Assembly (NCBI GenBank): GCA_963752815.1
Contig: CAVVZI010000015.1
Coordinates: 1,682,216 to 1,746,215 of the forward strand
Length of the DNA stretch: 64,000 nt
Direction: 5' to 3'
From: Sva-07 sp963752815
GTDB lineage: Bacteria > Actinomycetota > Acidimicrobiia > Acidimicrobiales > Ilumatobacteraceae
Part shown: in pieces, positions 27,968 to 36,408 of the stretch
How positions within the stretch are numbered: the stretch's first letter is position 1
Layout of the letters: every line of letters begins with the position of its first letter
Made by a program: the position numbers and the translations under genes
The notes under the pieces: generated by a model
What the model was told of the DNA's origin: nothing
Database searches by the model: none
Seen by the model: the letters and a program-made list of their open reading frames with translations, nothing else

Positions 27968-28846
27968 TCAGCCGACGGGCAGGCGACGGGCGGCCGCTGC
28001 CGCGAGCGCCTGGCCCGGCCTGCTCGGGCTGACGAGGAACGCCGTGAGATGGATGGCGCGCCCGTTCGGTTCCTTCGGGGTGAAGGCGAACAGCGCCGTG
28101 ACGGTCCCGATGGTCTCGATCTCGACGGCGTAGCCGCTCGCCGGGCCGGTGAGGTCGGCGGCCTCCGTGGCTTCCGGTGCCAGGCGCATCCGACGCACCT
28201 GGTTGGTCCGCAGCGACAGGGTGTCGGCCAGCACGACGGGATCGTGCAGGACGATCCCGGCCGGCACGAGCACCAGCCAACGGCGCGAGAGCCGATGCCA
28301 ACGCGGCGCGAGTACCAGAGTCCCGACCAGGGCCAACATGGTCAACGGCACGCCGACGATCCACGAGCGGGCGGCCACGAGCAACGGCCCGGCGACGATC
28401 ATGGCGGCCCAGACCATCCAGGTGACGACCGCCGCCACGCCCACCGCCGCCGGCGGACGGAGCGGAAAGCGGTCCTCGTCGCCGTAGGCCGACGCCTGCA
28501 CGAACGACCGCCCGAACTCGGCGGTGAACACCACGAGCAACGTGATCGCCGCCGGCACGACGAACGACAGGAGTTCGGCCGCCGACACTCCCGCGACGAC
28601 CACGGCGACGGCGACCGCCGCACTCACCGGCGCGCCCACCCGCACGATGGTGAGCGACCGGACCGACGCGATCAACAGCGCAGCCAGCACGACACCCCAG
28701 GCCGCCCAACCGCCGACACCGGCGACCCACCGCACCGCGGCACTGCGACCGTCGACGGCGGCCTCGATCGCCTGGCCGCCGACGACCGCGACGAGCACCC
28801 ACGAGGCACGCGCCACCCACGGGAGCCAGCGGGTGATCGGGGACAC
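27968..28846 (-). CDS. Multi-pass membrane protein of unknown function
   Basis: About 292 residues with six or seven hydrophobic segments in the first 200 residues (WLPWVARASWVLVAVVGG, AAWGVVLAALLIASV, AAVAVAVVVAGVSAAELLSFVVPAAITLLVVF and more), then a soluble C-terminal region (IVLHDPVVLADTLSLRTNQVRRM, ALFAFTPKEPNGRAIHL). No known motif. GTG at 28846 (MSPITRWLPW) is preferred; an in-frame ATG at 28882 adds 12 codons whose codon choice looks non-coding. It ends one base after mnmA and lies within the iscS-mnmA-ligA block. Confidence 0.65.
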   Translation of the reverse strand: MSPITRWLPWVARASWVLVAVVGGQAIEAAVDGRSAAVRWVAGVGGWAAWGVVLAALLIASVRSLTIVRVGAPVSAAVAVAVVVAGVSAAELLSFVVPAAITLLVVFTAEFGRSFVQASAYGDEDRFPLRPPAAVGVAAVVTWMVWAAMIVAGPLLVAARSWIVGVPLTMLALVGTLVLAPRWHRLSRRWLVLVPAGIVLHDPVVLADTLSLRTNQVRRMRLAPEATEAADLTGPASGYAVEIETIGTVTALFAFTPKEPNGRAIHLTAFLVSPSRPGQALAAAAARRLPVG

Positions 28847-28926
28847 CCGCACAGGGTGCCGAGGAACGGTTGCATTCGGCAACCGATTCGGTCGGAAGCC
28901 CTAGGTCGTGGAACGATGCGAGGGTC

Positions 28927-29865
28927 ATGGACGCGTGTGCGCAGCCCTACCGATTCGGCGACGGTCTCTCCGTCGGCGTCGGCAGCCTGCCGCACCGCGA
29001 CGCGCCCGCGGCGGCGGCGTTCGCGATGGCCGAGTTCGACGTGGCCACGATTCCGTCGTTGCCACAGCTGTCACCCCACGAAGCGATGATCGCCCAGGCG
29101 TCCCAACCGCTCGACGGTGACGGTTTCACCGGGCTGCGGGAGTTCATCGATCTGGCGGCCCGCGTCCGCCACGACGGCGCGCCGGTCAAGTGGCAGTTCG
29201 TCGGGCCGGTCACGCTCGGTGTCGAGCTGATGAACAGCGGGCTCTCGTCGACCGAGGCGTTCGCCCAGGCCACGGCCACCGTCCGGGCCCGCCTCGTCGA
29301 ACTGAGTTCGTTCGTCAAAGCGGCGTTGCCCTCGTCACCCCAGCTCGTCCTCCTCGACGAACCGTGGTTCGCCGACCTGATGTCGCCCGGCTTTCCGATC
29401 CCGGCCGACGAAGCCGTCGACCTGCTGTCGAGCGCCATGGCGGCGCTGCCGGCCAGCACCGTCGTCGGCGTCCACTGCTGCGCACCGTGCGATGTCGCCA
29501 TGCTCCTCGCCTCGGGGCCGAACATGGTGTCGTTGGCGGTCGCGCCCGAACTCGTCGAGTGGGCCGGCTACATCTCGCGGTTCCTCGACGCCGGCGGCAC
29601 GATCGCCTGGGGCGTCGTGCCCACCGGCGGCCCGCTGCCGTCCACGTCCGACCGTCACTGGCGTGCGCTCAGCGACCTGTGGTGCGCGCTCGTCCAGCGC
29701 GGCTGCGACCCGGTGCTGCTCCGCCAGCAGAGCCTGGTGTCGCCGCAGTGCGGCTTGTCCGGACACTCCGTCGGCGTCGCCCGTCGCATCGCCCGATTGA
29801 CCTCCGAGGTCGGCCGGCGGGTGAAGGATCAATCGGCAGCCACACGGCTGTCGCTCGGCGCCTGA
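28927..29865 (+). CDS. Cobalamin-independent methionine synthase-like (MetE C-terminal domain) protein
   Basis: About 312 residues, UROD/MetE-like TIM barrel. Opening GLSVGVGSLPHRDAPAAAAF and KWQFVGPVTLG match the MetE C-terminal domain; the zinc-site residues look present as GVHCCAPCD and SPQCGLSG. It lacks the N-terminal half of true MetE, so it may be a methyltransferase using another donor. Start ATG at 28927. In Mycobacterium a homologue lies next to ligA and near mnmA, as here. ligA starts 11 bases downstream. Confidence 0.8.
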   Translation: MDACAQPYRFGDGLSVGVGSLPHRDAPAAAAFAMAEFDVATIPSLPQLSPHEAMIAQASQPLDGDGFTGLREFIDLAARVRHDGAPVKWQFVGPVTLGVELMNSGLSSTEAFAQATATVRARLVELSSFVKAALPSSPQLVLLDEPWFADLMSPGFPIPADEAVDLLSSAMAALPASTVVGVHCCAPCDVAMLLASGPNMVSLAVAPELVEWAGYISRFLDAGGTIAWGVVPTGGPLPSTSDRHWRALSDLWCALVQRGCDPVLLRQQSLVSPQCGLSGHSVGVARRIARLTSEVGRRVKDQSAATRLSLGA

Positions 29866-29876
29866 GCGGGGCGGAG

Positions 29877-31949
29877 ATGCGTTCCGATCCTGACGCCGTC
29901 GATCCGATCGACCCGGCGGAGCGGATCGAGTCGCTCCGGGCCCAGGTCGCCCACCACAACGAGCGGTACCACACGCTCGACTCGCCCGAGATCAGCGATG
30001 CCGACTTCGACGCGCTCGTGCGCGAGCTGCGTTCCCTCGAAGCCGACCATCCCGAGCTCGCCGACGAGGGGTCACCGACCGGCCAGGTAGGCGGCGCCAT
30101 CAGCGCCACGTTCGATCCCGTCACGCATCGTGTGCCGCTGATGAGCCTCGACAACGCGATGAACGCCGCCGAGTTGCGTGCCTGGGCCGAACGGGTGGCG
30201 AAGGGCCTCGACGGGCTGACGCCGACGTTCGTGTGCGAGCTCAAGTTCGACGGGCTGGCGATCAGCCTGCGCTTCGAGCACGGCCGGTTCGTCCAGGCGG
30301 CCACGCGTGGCGACGGGCGCGTCGGCGAGGACGTCACGGCGAACGTGGCCACGATCGGTGACGTCCCCCACGAACTGACCGCTCCGTCGGGGTCGGTCGT
30401 GCCCGACGTGCTCGAGGTCCGCGGCGAGATCTACATGACCCGATCGAGCTTCGAGCGGATGAACGAGCGGGCGCTGGCGGCAGGGGAGAAGGCGTTCGTC
30501 AACCCGCGCAACTCGGCGGCCGGCAGCCTGCGCCAGAAGGATCCCGCGGTCACGGCGAGCCGGGCGTTGTCGTTCTTCAGCTACCAACTCGGCGAGGTCG
30601 TCGGCGGGCCGGAGTTCACGAGCCACGTGGAGATGCTGCGCTTCGTCGGGTCGCTCGGCTTCCCGGTGAACGAACACATGACGACCGTGTACACGGTCGA
30701 CGACGTGGTGGACCACTGCCTGCACTGGCAGGAGCATCGCCACGACCTCGACTACGAGATCGACGGGATCGTCGTCAAGCTCGACGATCTCGCGCAGCGT
30801 GACCTGCTCGGCGTCACGTCGCGGGCCCCGCGCTGGGCGATCGCCTTCAAGTTCCCGCCGGAGGAACAGATGACGGTCCTGCGCGACATCCAGGTGTCGG
30901 TCGGGCGGACCGGCCGGGCGACGCCGTTCGCCGTGCTCGAGCCCGTGTTCGTCGGCGGGTCGACCGTCGGGATGGCCACGCTGCACAACCAGGACCAGGT
31001 GGCGTTGAAGGACGTCCGCCCGGGCGACACGGTGGTCGTGCGCAAGGCCGGCGACGTGATCCCCGAGGTCGTCGGGCCGGTCCTGTCGCTGCGGCCGCCC
31101 GACAGCACGCCGTGGACGTTCCCGACGGTGTGCCCGCGGTGCGGCAACCCGCTGGTGCGGCCCGAAGGCGAGGCCGACACCCGCTGCGTCGCGCCCGACT
31201 GCCCCGCGCAGCGCGACCAGAAGATCACGTACTACGCCTCGCGCGGCGGCATGGACATCGAGGGCCTCGGCGAACAGATGGTCGAGAAGCTCACGGGGGC
31301 CGACCTCGTCCACGATTCGGCCGACCTCTATTCGCTCACGGTCGAACAGCTGATGGGGCTCGAACGGGTCGGCCCGACGAGCGCCGCCAATCTCGTCGCA
31401 TCGATCGACGGTTCACGGACCCGGCCGCTGCAGCGCTTCCTGACCGCGCTCGGCGTGCGCCATCTCGGCCCGGCCGCCTCCCTCGCACTGGCCAAGCAGT
31501 TCGGCACGCTCGACGAGATCATGTCCAAGTCGGCCGAGGAGCTGGCGGCGGTCGAGGGGGTCGGGGGCGTGATCGCCGACACGATCGTCACGTGGTTCGG
31601 CCTCGACGTGAACCGCGCCTACATCGAACGATTCCGGCTGGCCGGCGTGAACTTCGGCGAGCTCGACCCGCCGGTCGGCGTGCCTGCCGGCGACGAGTTG
31701 CCGCAGACGCTCGCCGGCAAGGCAGTGGTCGTCACCGGCACGCTGGCCGGCTACAGCCGCGACGGAGCGTCCGACGCGATCATCGCCCGGGGAGGCAAGA
31801 GCCCGGGCAGTGTGAGCGCCAAGACCTACGCGGTCGTGGTGGGCGACGCACCGGGCGCGAGCAAGGTCACCAAAGCCGAAACGCTCGGCGTCCCGATGCT
31901 CGACGAGCCCCAGTTCGAGCACCTCCTCGCCACCGGCGAACTCCCGTAA
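29877..31949 (+). CDS. ligA: NAD-dependent DNA ligase LigA
   Basis: 690-residue replicative DNA ligase. Domain Ia (HHNERYHTLDSPEISDADFDALVREL), adenylation domain with active-site Lys123 in ELKFDGLAISL, OB fold (VSVGRTGRATPFAVLEPV), four-Cys zinc finger (CPRCGNP and RCVAPDCP), helix-hairpin-helix region (GVRHLGPAASLALAKQFG) and a C-terminal BRCT domain (AGKAVVVTGTLAGYSRDGASDAI). Uninterrupted, unlike many neighbours. ATG at 29877 gives a normal N-terminus. A 26-bp-arm palindrome lies about 37 bases after the stop. Confidence 0.97.
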   Translation: MRSDPDAVDPIDPAERIESLRAQVAHHNERYHTLDSPEISDADFDALVRELRSLEADHPELADEGSPTGQVGGAISATFDPVTHRVPLMSLDNAMNAAELRAWAERVAKGLDGLTPTFVCELKFDGLAISLRFEHGRFVQAATRGDGRVGEDVTANVATIGDVPHELTAPSGSVVPDVLEVRGEIYMTRSSFERMNERALAAGEKAFVNPRNSAAGSLRQKDPAVTASRALSFFSYQLGEVVGGPEFTSHVEMLRFVGSLGFPVNEHMTTVYTVDDVVDHCLHWQEHRHDLDYEIDGIVVKLDDLAQRDLLGVTSRAPRWAIAFKFPPEEQMTVLRDIQVSVGRTGRATPFAVLEPVFVGGSTVGMATLHNQDQVALKDVRPGDTVVVRKAGDVIPEVVGPVLSLRPPDSTPWTFPTVCPRCGNPLVRPEGEADTRCVAPDCPAQRDQKITYYASRGGMDIEGLGEQMVEKLTGADLVHDSADLYSLTVEQLMGLERVGPTSAANLVASIDGSRTRPLQRFLTALGVRHLGPAASLALAKQFGTLDEIMSKSAEELAAVEGVGGVIADTIVTWFGLDVNRAYIERFRLAGVNFGELDPPVGVPAGDELPQTLAGKAVVVTGTLAGYSRDGASDAIIARGGKSPGSVSAKTYAVVVGDAPGASKVTKAETLGVPMLDEPQFEHLLATGELP

Positions 31950-31985
31950 GCGTCTGCCGAGGCGATCCGACGGCGGTCAAATCCC

Positions 31986-32037
31986 CGTTTGCGTCGGGAT
32001 TTCCGAGGACCGGTCCTCGGAAATCCCGACGCAAACG
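31986..32037. repeat. Perfect 26-bp-arm palindrome, CGTTTGCGTCGGGATTTC family, copy 1
   Basis: Arms 31986-32011 and 32012-32037 are exactly complementary with no spacer. The outer 18 bases (CGTTTGCGTCGGGATTTC) are identical to the copy at 52117-52168, while the inner bases differ (CGAGGACC here, TGCGG there) but remain self-complementary in each. It lies between convergent ligA and the 32050 gene. Confidence 0.68.
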
Positions 32038-32049
32038 AGGGTGGAGGCG

Positions 32050-32565
32050 TCAGACGACGTTGAACGACCAGTGGTAGCTGCGGGCGGTGTCGGGGCCGTC
32101 GGCGGTCTTGAAGAAGATCACCTTGACGTCGTGGAGGCCCTCGCTGAACTCCTCGATCGCCGCCCCCTCCGTCGGCTGGAACGTCAGGACGGCGTTGCCC
32201 GGTTCGAACACGGCAGTGGGCGGCAGATCGATCTGCTGGCCGGGTTCGACCTCGATCGAGTCGAGCGGGGTGACGGGTATCTCGATGCCGTCGATGAACA
32301 GGCGCGACTCGTACCCGTACTGGAAATCGACGATGATCCCCTCCTGCTGGAGGACCTGCACGGCGTTCTCCACCGGTGAGAGCGATTCGATGGCGTCGGG
32401 CCGGTCGATCCCCTCGTCGCCGGTGAGCGCGTCGAACATGCCCCAGATGATGAGCACCGCGCCGCACGCGATGACGAAGCTGGCGATCAGGAGCCCACGG
32501 TCGAACCGCCGTCGAGGCGCGGACTCGGCTTCCGTAGCGTCGTCGACGAGCGTCATGGACTCCAT
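32050..32565 (-). CDS. Single-pass membrane protein of unknown function
   Basis: About 171 residues. A cytoplasmic Arg-rich N-terminus (APRRRFDRG) leads to one transmembrane helix (LLIASFVIACGAVLIIWGMF, about residue 29-48). The extracellular part has beta-rich patterns (GYESRLFIDGIEIPVTPLDSIEV, AVLTFQPTEGAAIEEFSEGLHDVKVIFF). No family recognised. ATG at 32565 (MESMTLVDD) is chosen because the longer open frame would overlap the divergent kinase-like gene start. It may be linked to that gene by a shared promoter gap of about 50 bp. Confidence 0.65.
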   Translation of the reverse strand: MESMTLVDDATEAESAPRRRFDRGLLIASFVIACGAVLIIWGMFDALTGDEGIDRPDAIESLSPVENAVQVLQQEGIIVDFQYGYESRLFIDGIEIPVTPLDSIEVEPGQQIDLPPTAVFEPGNAVLTFQPTEGAAIEEFSEGLHDVKVIFFKTADGPDTARSYHWSFNVV

Positions 32566-32614
32566 GATGCCTTGCCCACAACCCGACTCACCCACCAGGT
32601 AGCGTTTCTCGATC

Positions 32615-34801
32615 GTGGTAGACGGCACATCCGAACACGACGATTCGATCGACGGCCTCGTCGGGCAGACCCTCGCTGGGCGCTATGTCGTCGAGACGGT
32701 GGTGTCAGCGGGCGCCTACACGATCATCACGGTCGCCCTCGACCAGACGACGAAGCAGCCGGTCACGGTCAAGATCGTCCGACCCGAGGTGGTCGAGCGC
32801 GAGGGGTTCGGCGCCAGTTTCACGCGCTGCTGCGAGTTGTCAGCTGCCCTGACGCATCCGAACATCGCCAGCGTGACCGACTTCGGCGAGATCGACTTCC
32901 CGCTCGGCGAGCCGGGGCGGTCCACGTGGTTCTGGGTCGCCGAGTACCTCGCCGGCGGCAGCCTGCGCGACCTGCTCGACCGCGGCCGGCTGCTCGAGCC
33001 CTCGCAGGCCCTCGTGGTCGGTCTGGAAGCGTGCCGGGCGCTCGACGTCGCCCACCAGCGCGGCATCGTGCACACCGAGATCACCCCCTCGAAGCTCGTG
33101 TTCGGTGAGGACCGGCGGCTCCGCGTCGTCGACTTCGCCCTGGCCGAACTGCTCGGGGCCGAAACGTGGGAGAACCCGGCCAACGTGCCGACGCACGTCG
33201 CCCGCTACGCCTCGCCGGAGCAGGCGTTGGGCATGGAGATCGACGCGAAGACCGACGTGTATGCGCTGTCGCTGTCGCTGATCGAAGCGGTCACGGGCTC
33301 GGTGCCGTTCGCGGGCGACTCGACGAACTCGACGCTGGCCCTGCGGGTCGGCAAGCTGATGCCGGTGTCGGCCGACCTCGGCTCGCTCGCCGCGGTGCTC
33401 GAGCGCGCCGGCCGCCCGGACAGCGAGGACCGTTCCACGGCCGCCGAGTTCGGACGCGGCCTGGTGCAGGCCGCGCAGAAGTTGCCGCGGCCCGAGCCGA
33501 TCCCGCTGATCCTGACGGGGCTGTTCACGCCGGTGCCGGCGCGCCAACCGGAGGATCCGACCGGTGGGCACGCCCGGCCCGAGCCGACCGTGCCACCACG
33601 CCCGGTGATCGTGCCAATCGAACCAGAACCGGTCGAAACCGATCCGGTCGAATCCGAACCGCCCGCAGCCGATCCGACCGAGCCGCTGATCGTGCTGACC
33701 GACATCGCCGACGAGCCCACCGCGGCAAACCCGACCACCGGCACCCCGACCGCAGCTACCCCGCCGATCGAACCCACCCGCGAGATGCCGATCGGTGCCA
33801 CCGCAGCGATGCCCGTCACGCCGCCTCCCGCGCAGGTGAGTGAGATCCCGAGCACCGTCGTCTTCGACGACGAACGCCCACGTCGCCGCGGCTTCAAGTT
33901 CGGGGTCGGCGCGGTCGTGATCCTGCTCGCGATCGCGGCCCTCGCCGTCGCCGGATGGGCCCTGATCCGCACGAAGTCGTACACCGTTCCCGATCTCGTG
34001 GGCGTCCAGGAGGAGGTCGCCCTCAACGAGATCTCCGGCAACGACTGGACGATCCAGCGCGAAGTCGAGCGCAGCGACGAGTACCCCGAACCGGGGATGA
34101 TCACCCGCACCGTTCCTGCCGCCGGCATCAAGCTCGACGAAGGCGACACCTTCGTCATCTACGTGAGCGAGGGTCCGGAGCTGCGGACGTTGCCGGAGCT
34201 GAACGGTCTCCCGCTCGCCGACGCCCAGGCGGCGCTGACCGACCTGGCGCTCGTCCCGGTCGTCGCCGAGGCGCAGTATTCCGAGGACATCCCTGCCGGA
34301 TCGGTCATCAGCTGGACCGTGCAGGACGACGTCAGCCTCGTCGCCGGCGCCCAGGTGCTGCCGGGAACCTCGATCGTGCTCGTTCCGTCGCAGGGGCCGT
34401 CGCCGCGGCCCGCGCCGAACTTCGCCAACATGACCCTCGACGAAGCCAACGCCGCCGCGGCTGCGGTGCAACTCGCGGTCGTCGAGGGCGAGCAGCTCTT
34501 CAGCAACGATGTCGAGGCCGGCCGGGTCGTGACACAGGCCCCACCGCCGGACACATCGGTCGAGCGCGGTGCGACGATCACGATCCAGCTGTCGAAGGGC
34601 CCCGACGTGGTGCCGTTCCCCGATCTCAACGGACAGACGTACCCCCAGGCGCAGGAGACGCTCGCCGCTGCCGGCTACGTGGTCAACAGCCTCCTCGGAA
34701 CCACCGAAGGTACGTTCCAGAGTGCGACGATCAACGGTGACCCGGTCGAGCCCGGAGCGCTGTTCCTCCGTGGCACGGGCGTCGATCTCGTGTTCCTCTG
34801 A
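32615..34801 (+). CDS. PASTA-domain Ser/Thr protein kinase homologue, predicted pseudokinase
   Basis: 728 residues: kinase-like domain (about 20-290), Pro/Glu/Thr-rich linker, transmembrane helix (VGAVVILLAIAALAVAGWALI, about 425-446), then four PASTA repeats (starting YTVPDLVG, RTLPELNG, RPAPNFANM, VVPFPDLNG). VTVK Lys53 is present, but the glycine loop is lost (SAGAYTII), HRD reads HTE (Asp to Glu155), the catalytic-loop Lys and Asn read Thr157 and Lys160, and DFG reads DFA (173-175). Catalysis is therefore doubtful. PASTA repeats bind peptidoglycan/lipid II in PknB relatives, so it may be a wall-sensing scaffold. Confidence 0.85.
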   Translation: MVDGTSEHDDSIDGLVGQTLAGRYVVETVVSAGAYTIITVALDQTTKQPVTVKIVRPEVVEREGFGASFTRCCELSAALTHPNIASVTDFGEIDFPLGEPGRSTWFWVAEYLAGGSLRDLLDRGRLLEPSQALVVGLEACRALDVAHQRGIVHTEITPSKLVFGEDRRLRVVDFALAELLGAETWENPANVPTHVARYASPEQALGMEIDAKTDVYALSLSLIEAVTGSVPFAGDSTNSTLALRVGKLMPVSADLGSLAAVLERAGRPDSEDRSTAAEFGRGLVQAAQKLPRPEPIPLILTGLFTPVPARQPEDPTGGHARPEPTVPPRPVIVPIEPEPVETDPVESEPPAADPTEPLIVLTDIADEPTAANPTTGTPTAATPPIEPTREMPIGATAAMPVTPPPAQVSEIPSTVVFDDERPRRRGFKFGVGAVVILLAIAALAVAGWALIRTKSYTVPDLVGVQEEVALNEISGNDWTIQREVERSDEYPEPGMITRTVPAAGIKLDEGDTFVIYVSEGPELRTLPELNGLPLADAQAALTDLALVPVVAEAQYSEDIPAGSVISWTVQDDVSLVAGAQVLPGTSIVLVPSQGPSPRPAPNFANMTLDEANAAAAAVQLAVVEGEQLFSNDVEAGRVVTQAPPPDTSVERGATITIQLSKGPDVVPFPDLNGQTYPQAQETLAAAGYVVNSLLGTTEGTFQSATINGDPVEPGALFLRGTGVDLVFL

Positions 34802-34806
34802 TCCTT

Positions 34807-34883
34807 GCTCGGCCTCACGGCGAATCTCGTCGTGACGATCTTGGGTCGGCCGAGCTCCGCCTCGTCGCTGGCGCTTCCCTCGG
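34807..34883 (+). repeat. Intergenic repeat R (GCTCGGCCTCAC...), copy B
   Basis: Begins GCTCGGCCTCACGGCGAATC 5 bases after the kinase-homologue stop and ends CGCTGGCGCTTCCCTCGG. It holds an internal inverted pair GCTCGGCC ... GGCCGAGC. It matches copies at 12782 and 35912. Confidence 0.68.
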
Positions 34884-35032
34884 CGGCGCAACCCGGGCGA
34901 TGGCGGCGGCCCCGTGCGGAATCGGCTCGGCTGGCGGAATCGACTCGGCGGCCCTCCGGTCACTACGGTTCGCTCCGGCTCGGGCATCGACGCCCGCACC
35001 CGGAACCACCAGAACGGAACGAAGGAGCATCG

Positions 35033-35908
35033 ATGGCCTCACTCGACGGTCGAGTCGCGATCATCACGGGAGCGGGACGCGGCATCGGCCGCGAGCACGC
35101 GCTCCTGTTCGCCGCGGAGGGAGCCCGCGTCGTCGTCAACGATCTCGGGGGAGCGAACGACGGCGAAGGCCAGGATGCATCGCCGGCCGAGCAGGTCGTG
35201 GCCGAGATCCGCGACCTCGGTGGTGAGGCCGTCGTCAACACCGACAACGTGGCCGACTGGGAAGGCGCCCAGCGGATGGTCAACGCGGCGATCGAGTCGT
35301 TCGGCGACCTCGACATCCTGGTCAACAACGCCGGAATCCTGCGCGACCGGGTGATCGTCAACATGACCGAGGCCGAGTGGGACGCCGTCATCGCCGTCCA
35401 CCTCAAGGGCCATTTCGCCCCCAGCCGCTGGGCAGCCGCCTACTGGCGCGAGGAGTTCAAGGCCGGCCGCGGCAAGCGACGCAACCTGGTGCACACGTCG
35501 AGCACGTCCGGCCTGTTCTCGAACCCGGGGCAGGCGAACTACGGCGCCGCCAAGTCGGGCATCGCCACGTTCAGCCAGATCGCGGCGAAGGAGCTCACGC
35601 GCTACGACGTGATCAGCAACTGCATCGCGCCGGGTGCCCGCACGCGGCTCACGCTGGCAACGCCGGGACTCGGCGACATCATGGCGCCCAAGGAAGGCGC
35701 GTTCGACCAGTGGGATCCGGCCAACATCTCGCCGCTCGTCGCCTACCTCGCCACCGCCGACTGCCCGTTCACGGGCGAGACGTTCTTCGTCCAGGGTGGC
35801 GAGGTCAAGCGGGTGCAGTCGTGGGAGATGGCCGAGACCGTCGAGCAGCAGGCCCGCTGGACCGTCGAAGGCCTCGCCGAGGCCCTCGCGCCCTTCGCGC
35901 CCAGCTGA
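35033..35908 (+). CDS. SDR family NAD(P)-dependent oxidoreductase (hydroxyacyl-CoA dehydrogenase-like)
   Basis: About 291 residues. NAD(P) site ITGAGRGIGREHALLFA, VNDLGGANDGEG (typical of the 17-beta-HSD4/FabG-like multifunctional-enzyme subgroup), VNNAGILRDRVIVNMTEAEWDAV, catalytic Ser in VHTSSTSG and YGAAK motif. A strong ribosome-binding site GAAGGAG sits 5 bases before ATG 35033, which fixes the start. The role is probably fatty-acid or steroid acyl oxidation. It is followed at once by repeat R copy C and then the convergent SCP2 gene, which is functionally compatible. Confidence 0.87.
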   Translation: MASLDGRVAIITGAGRGIGREHALLFAAEGARVVVNDLGGANDGEGQDASPAEQVVAEIRDLGGEAVVNTDNVADWEGAQRMVNAAIESFGDLDILVNNAGILRDRVIVNMTEAEWDAVIAVHLKGHFAPSRWAAAYWREEFKAGRGKRRNLVHTSSTSGLFSNPGQANYGAAKSGIATFSQIAAKELTRYDVISNCIAPGARTRLTLATPGLGDIMAPKEGAFDQWDPANISPLVAYLATADCPFTGETFFVQGGEVKRVQSWEMAETVEQQARWTVEGLAEALAPFAPS

Positions 35909-35911
35909 TTG

Positions 35912-35989
35912 GCTCGGCCTCACCGCGAGTCTCGTCGCGGCGGACGAGGTCGGCCGAGCGGCAGCCTCGTCGCTGGCGCTTCCCTCGGC
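35912..35989 (+). repeat. Intergenic repeat R (GCTCGGCCTCAC...), copy C
   Basis: Begins GCTCGGCCTCACCGCGAGTC 3 bases after the SDR stop and ends CGCTGGCGCTTCCCTCGG. Contains GCTCGGCC (35912-35919) against GGCCGAGC near 35951-35958. Fills nearly the whole gap to the convergent SCP2 gene. Confidence 0.68.
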
Positions 35990-36000
35990 TGCACCCGGTC

Positions 36001-36408
36001 TCAGGCGGTGATCGACTTGATCTCTTCGGAGATCTTGTCGGTGACCTCGTTCGACGGGATCGCGGTCTGCATCGACATGATCTTCATCATGTCGCCCTGC
36101 ACCTTGATCTTGCCCGACATGAAGGCCTGCATCGTGGCCGCCTGGTCCTGGTCGACGAACAGCGCCTTGGCGGTGTCGTAGTCGGTGGTGATGGTGGCGT
36201 CGGCGTCGGGGAGCTCGCCGATCTCCATCGACATCGCTCCGTCGGAGGTGTCGATGAAGCTGCGCACCTCTCCGTCACCGAAGGGGACGTCGGTGACGAC
36301 CTGGTTGATACGGATCACGGCGGTGACCGCGGGGACCTGATCGGCATACTTTTCGCGGATCGCCTTGGCCTCGGCCATCCACTCTTCGGACAGGAAGGGG
36401 TGTGTCAT
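36001..36408 (-). CDS. SCP2 sterol-binding domain protein
   Basis: 135 residues matching the SCP2 fold, a hydrophobic-ligand carrier often encoded with lipid or steroid degradation genes. Typical segments: VIRINQVVTDVPFGDGEVRSFIDT, ADATITTDYDTAKALFVDQDQAATMQAFMSGKIKVQGDM. ATG at 36408 overlaps the menC-like stop by 4 bases (ATGA). The ligand is unknown. Confidence 0.87.
   Translation of the reverse strand: MTHPFLSEEWMAEAKAIREKYADQVPAVTAVIRINQVVTDVPFGDGEVRSFIDTSDGAMSMEIGELPDADATITTDYDTAKALFVDQDQAATMQAFMSGKIKVQGDMMKIMSMQTAIPSNEVTDKISEEIKSITA

Noticed and set aside
31986..32037. Palindromes taken simply as rho-independent terminators
   Set aside because: They lack T-tracts, some lie between divergent genes (6894-6995, 52117-52168) and one is inside mnmA, so termination cannot explain the set, although convergent copies may terminate transcription.
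32840..34999. Long minus-strand open frame opposite the PASTA pseudokinase
   Set aside because: It is the antisense shadow of a strongly supported gene in GC-rich DNA; the translation is Arg/His/Gly-rich with no motif.
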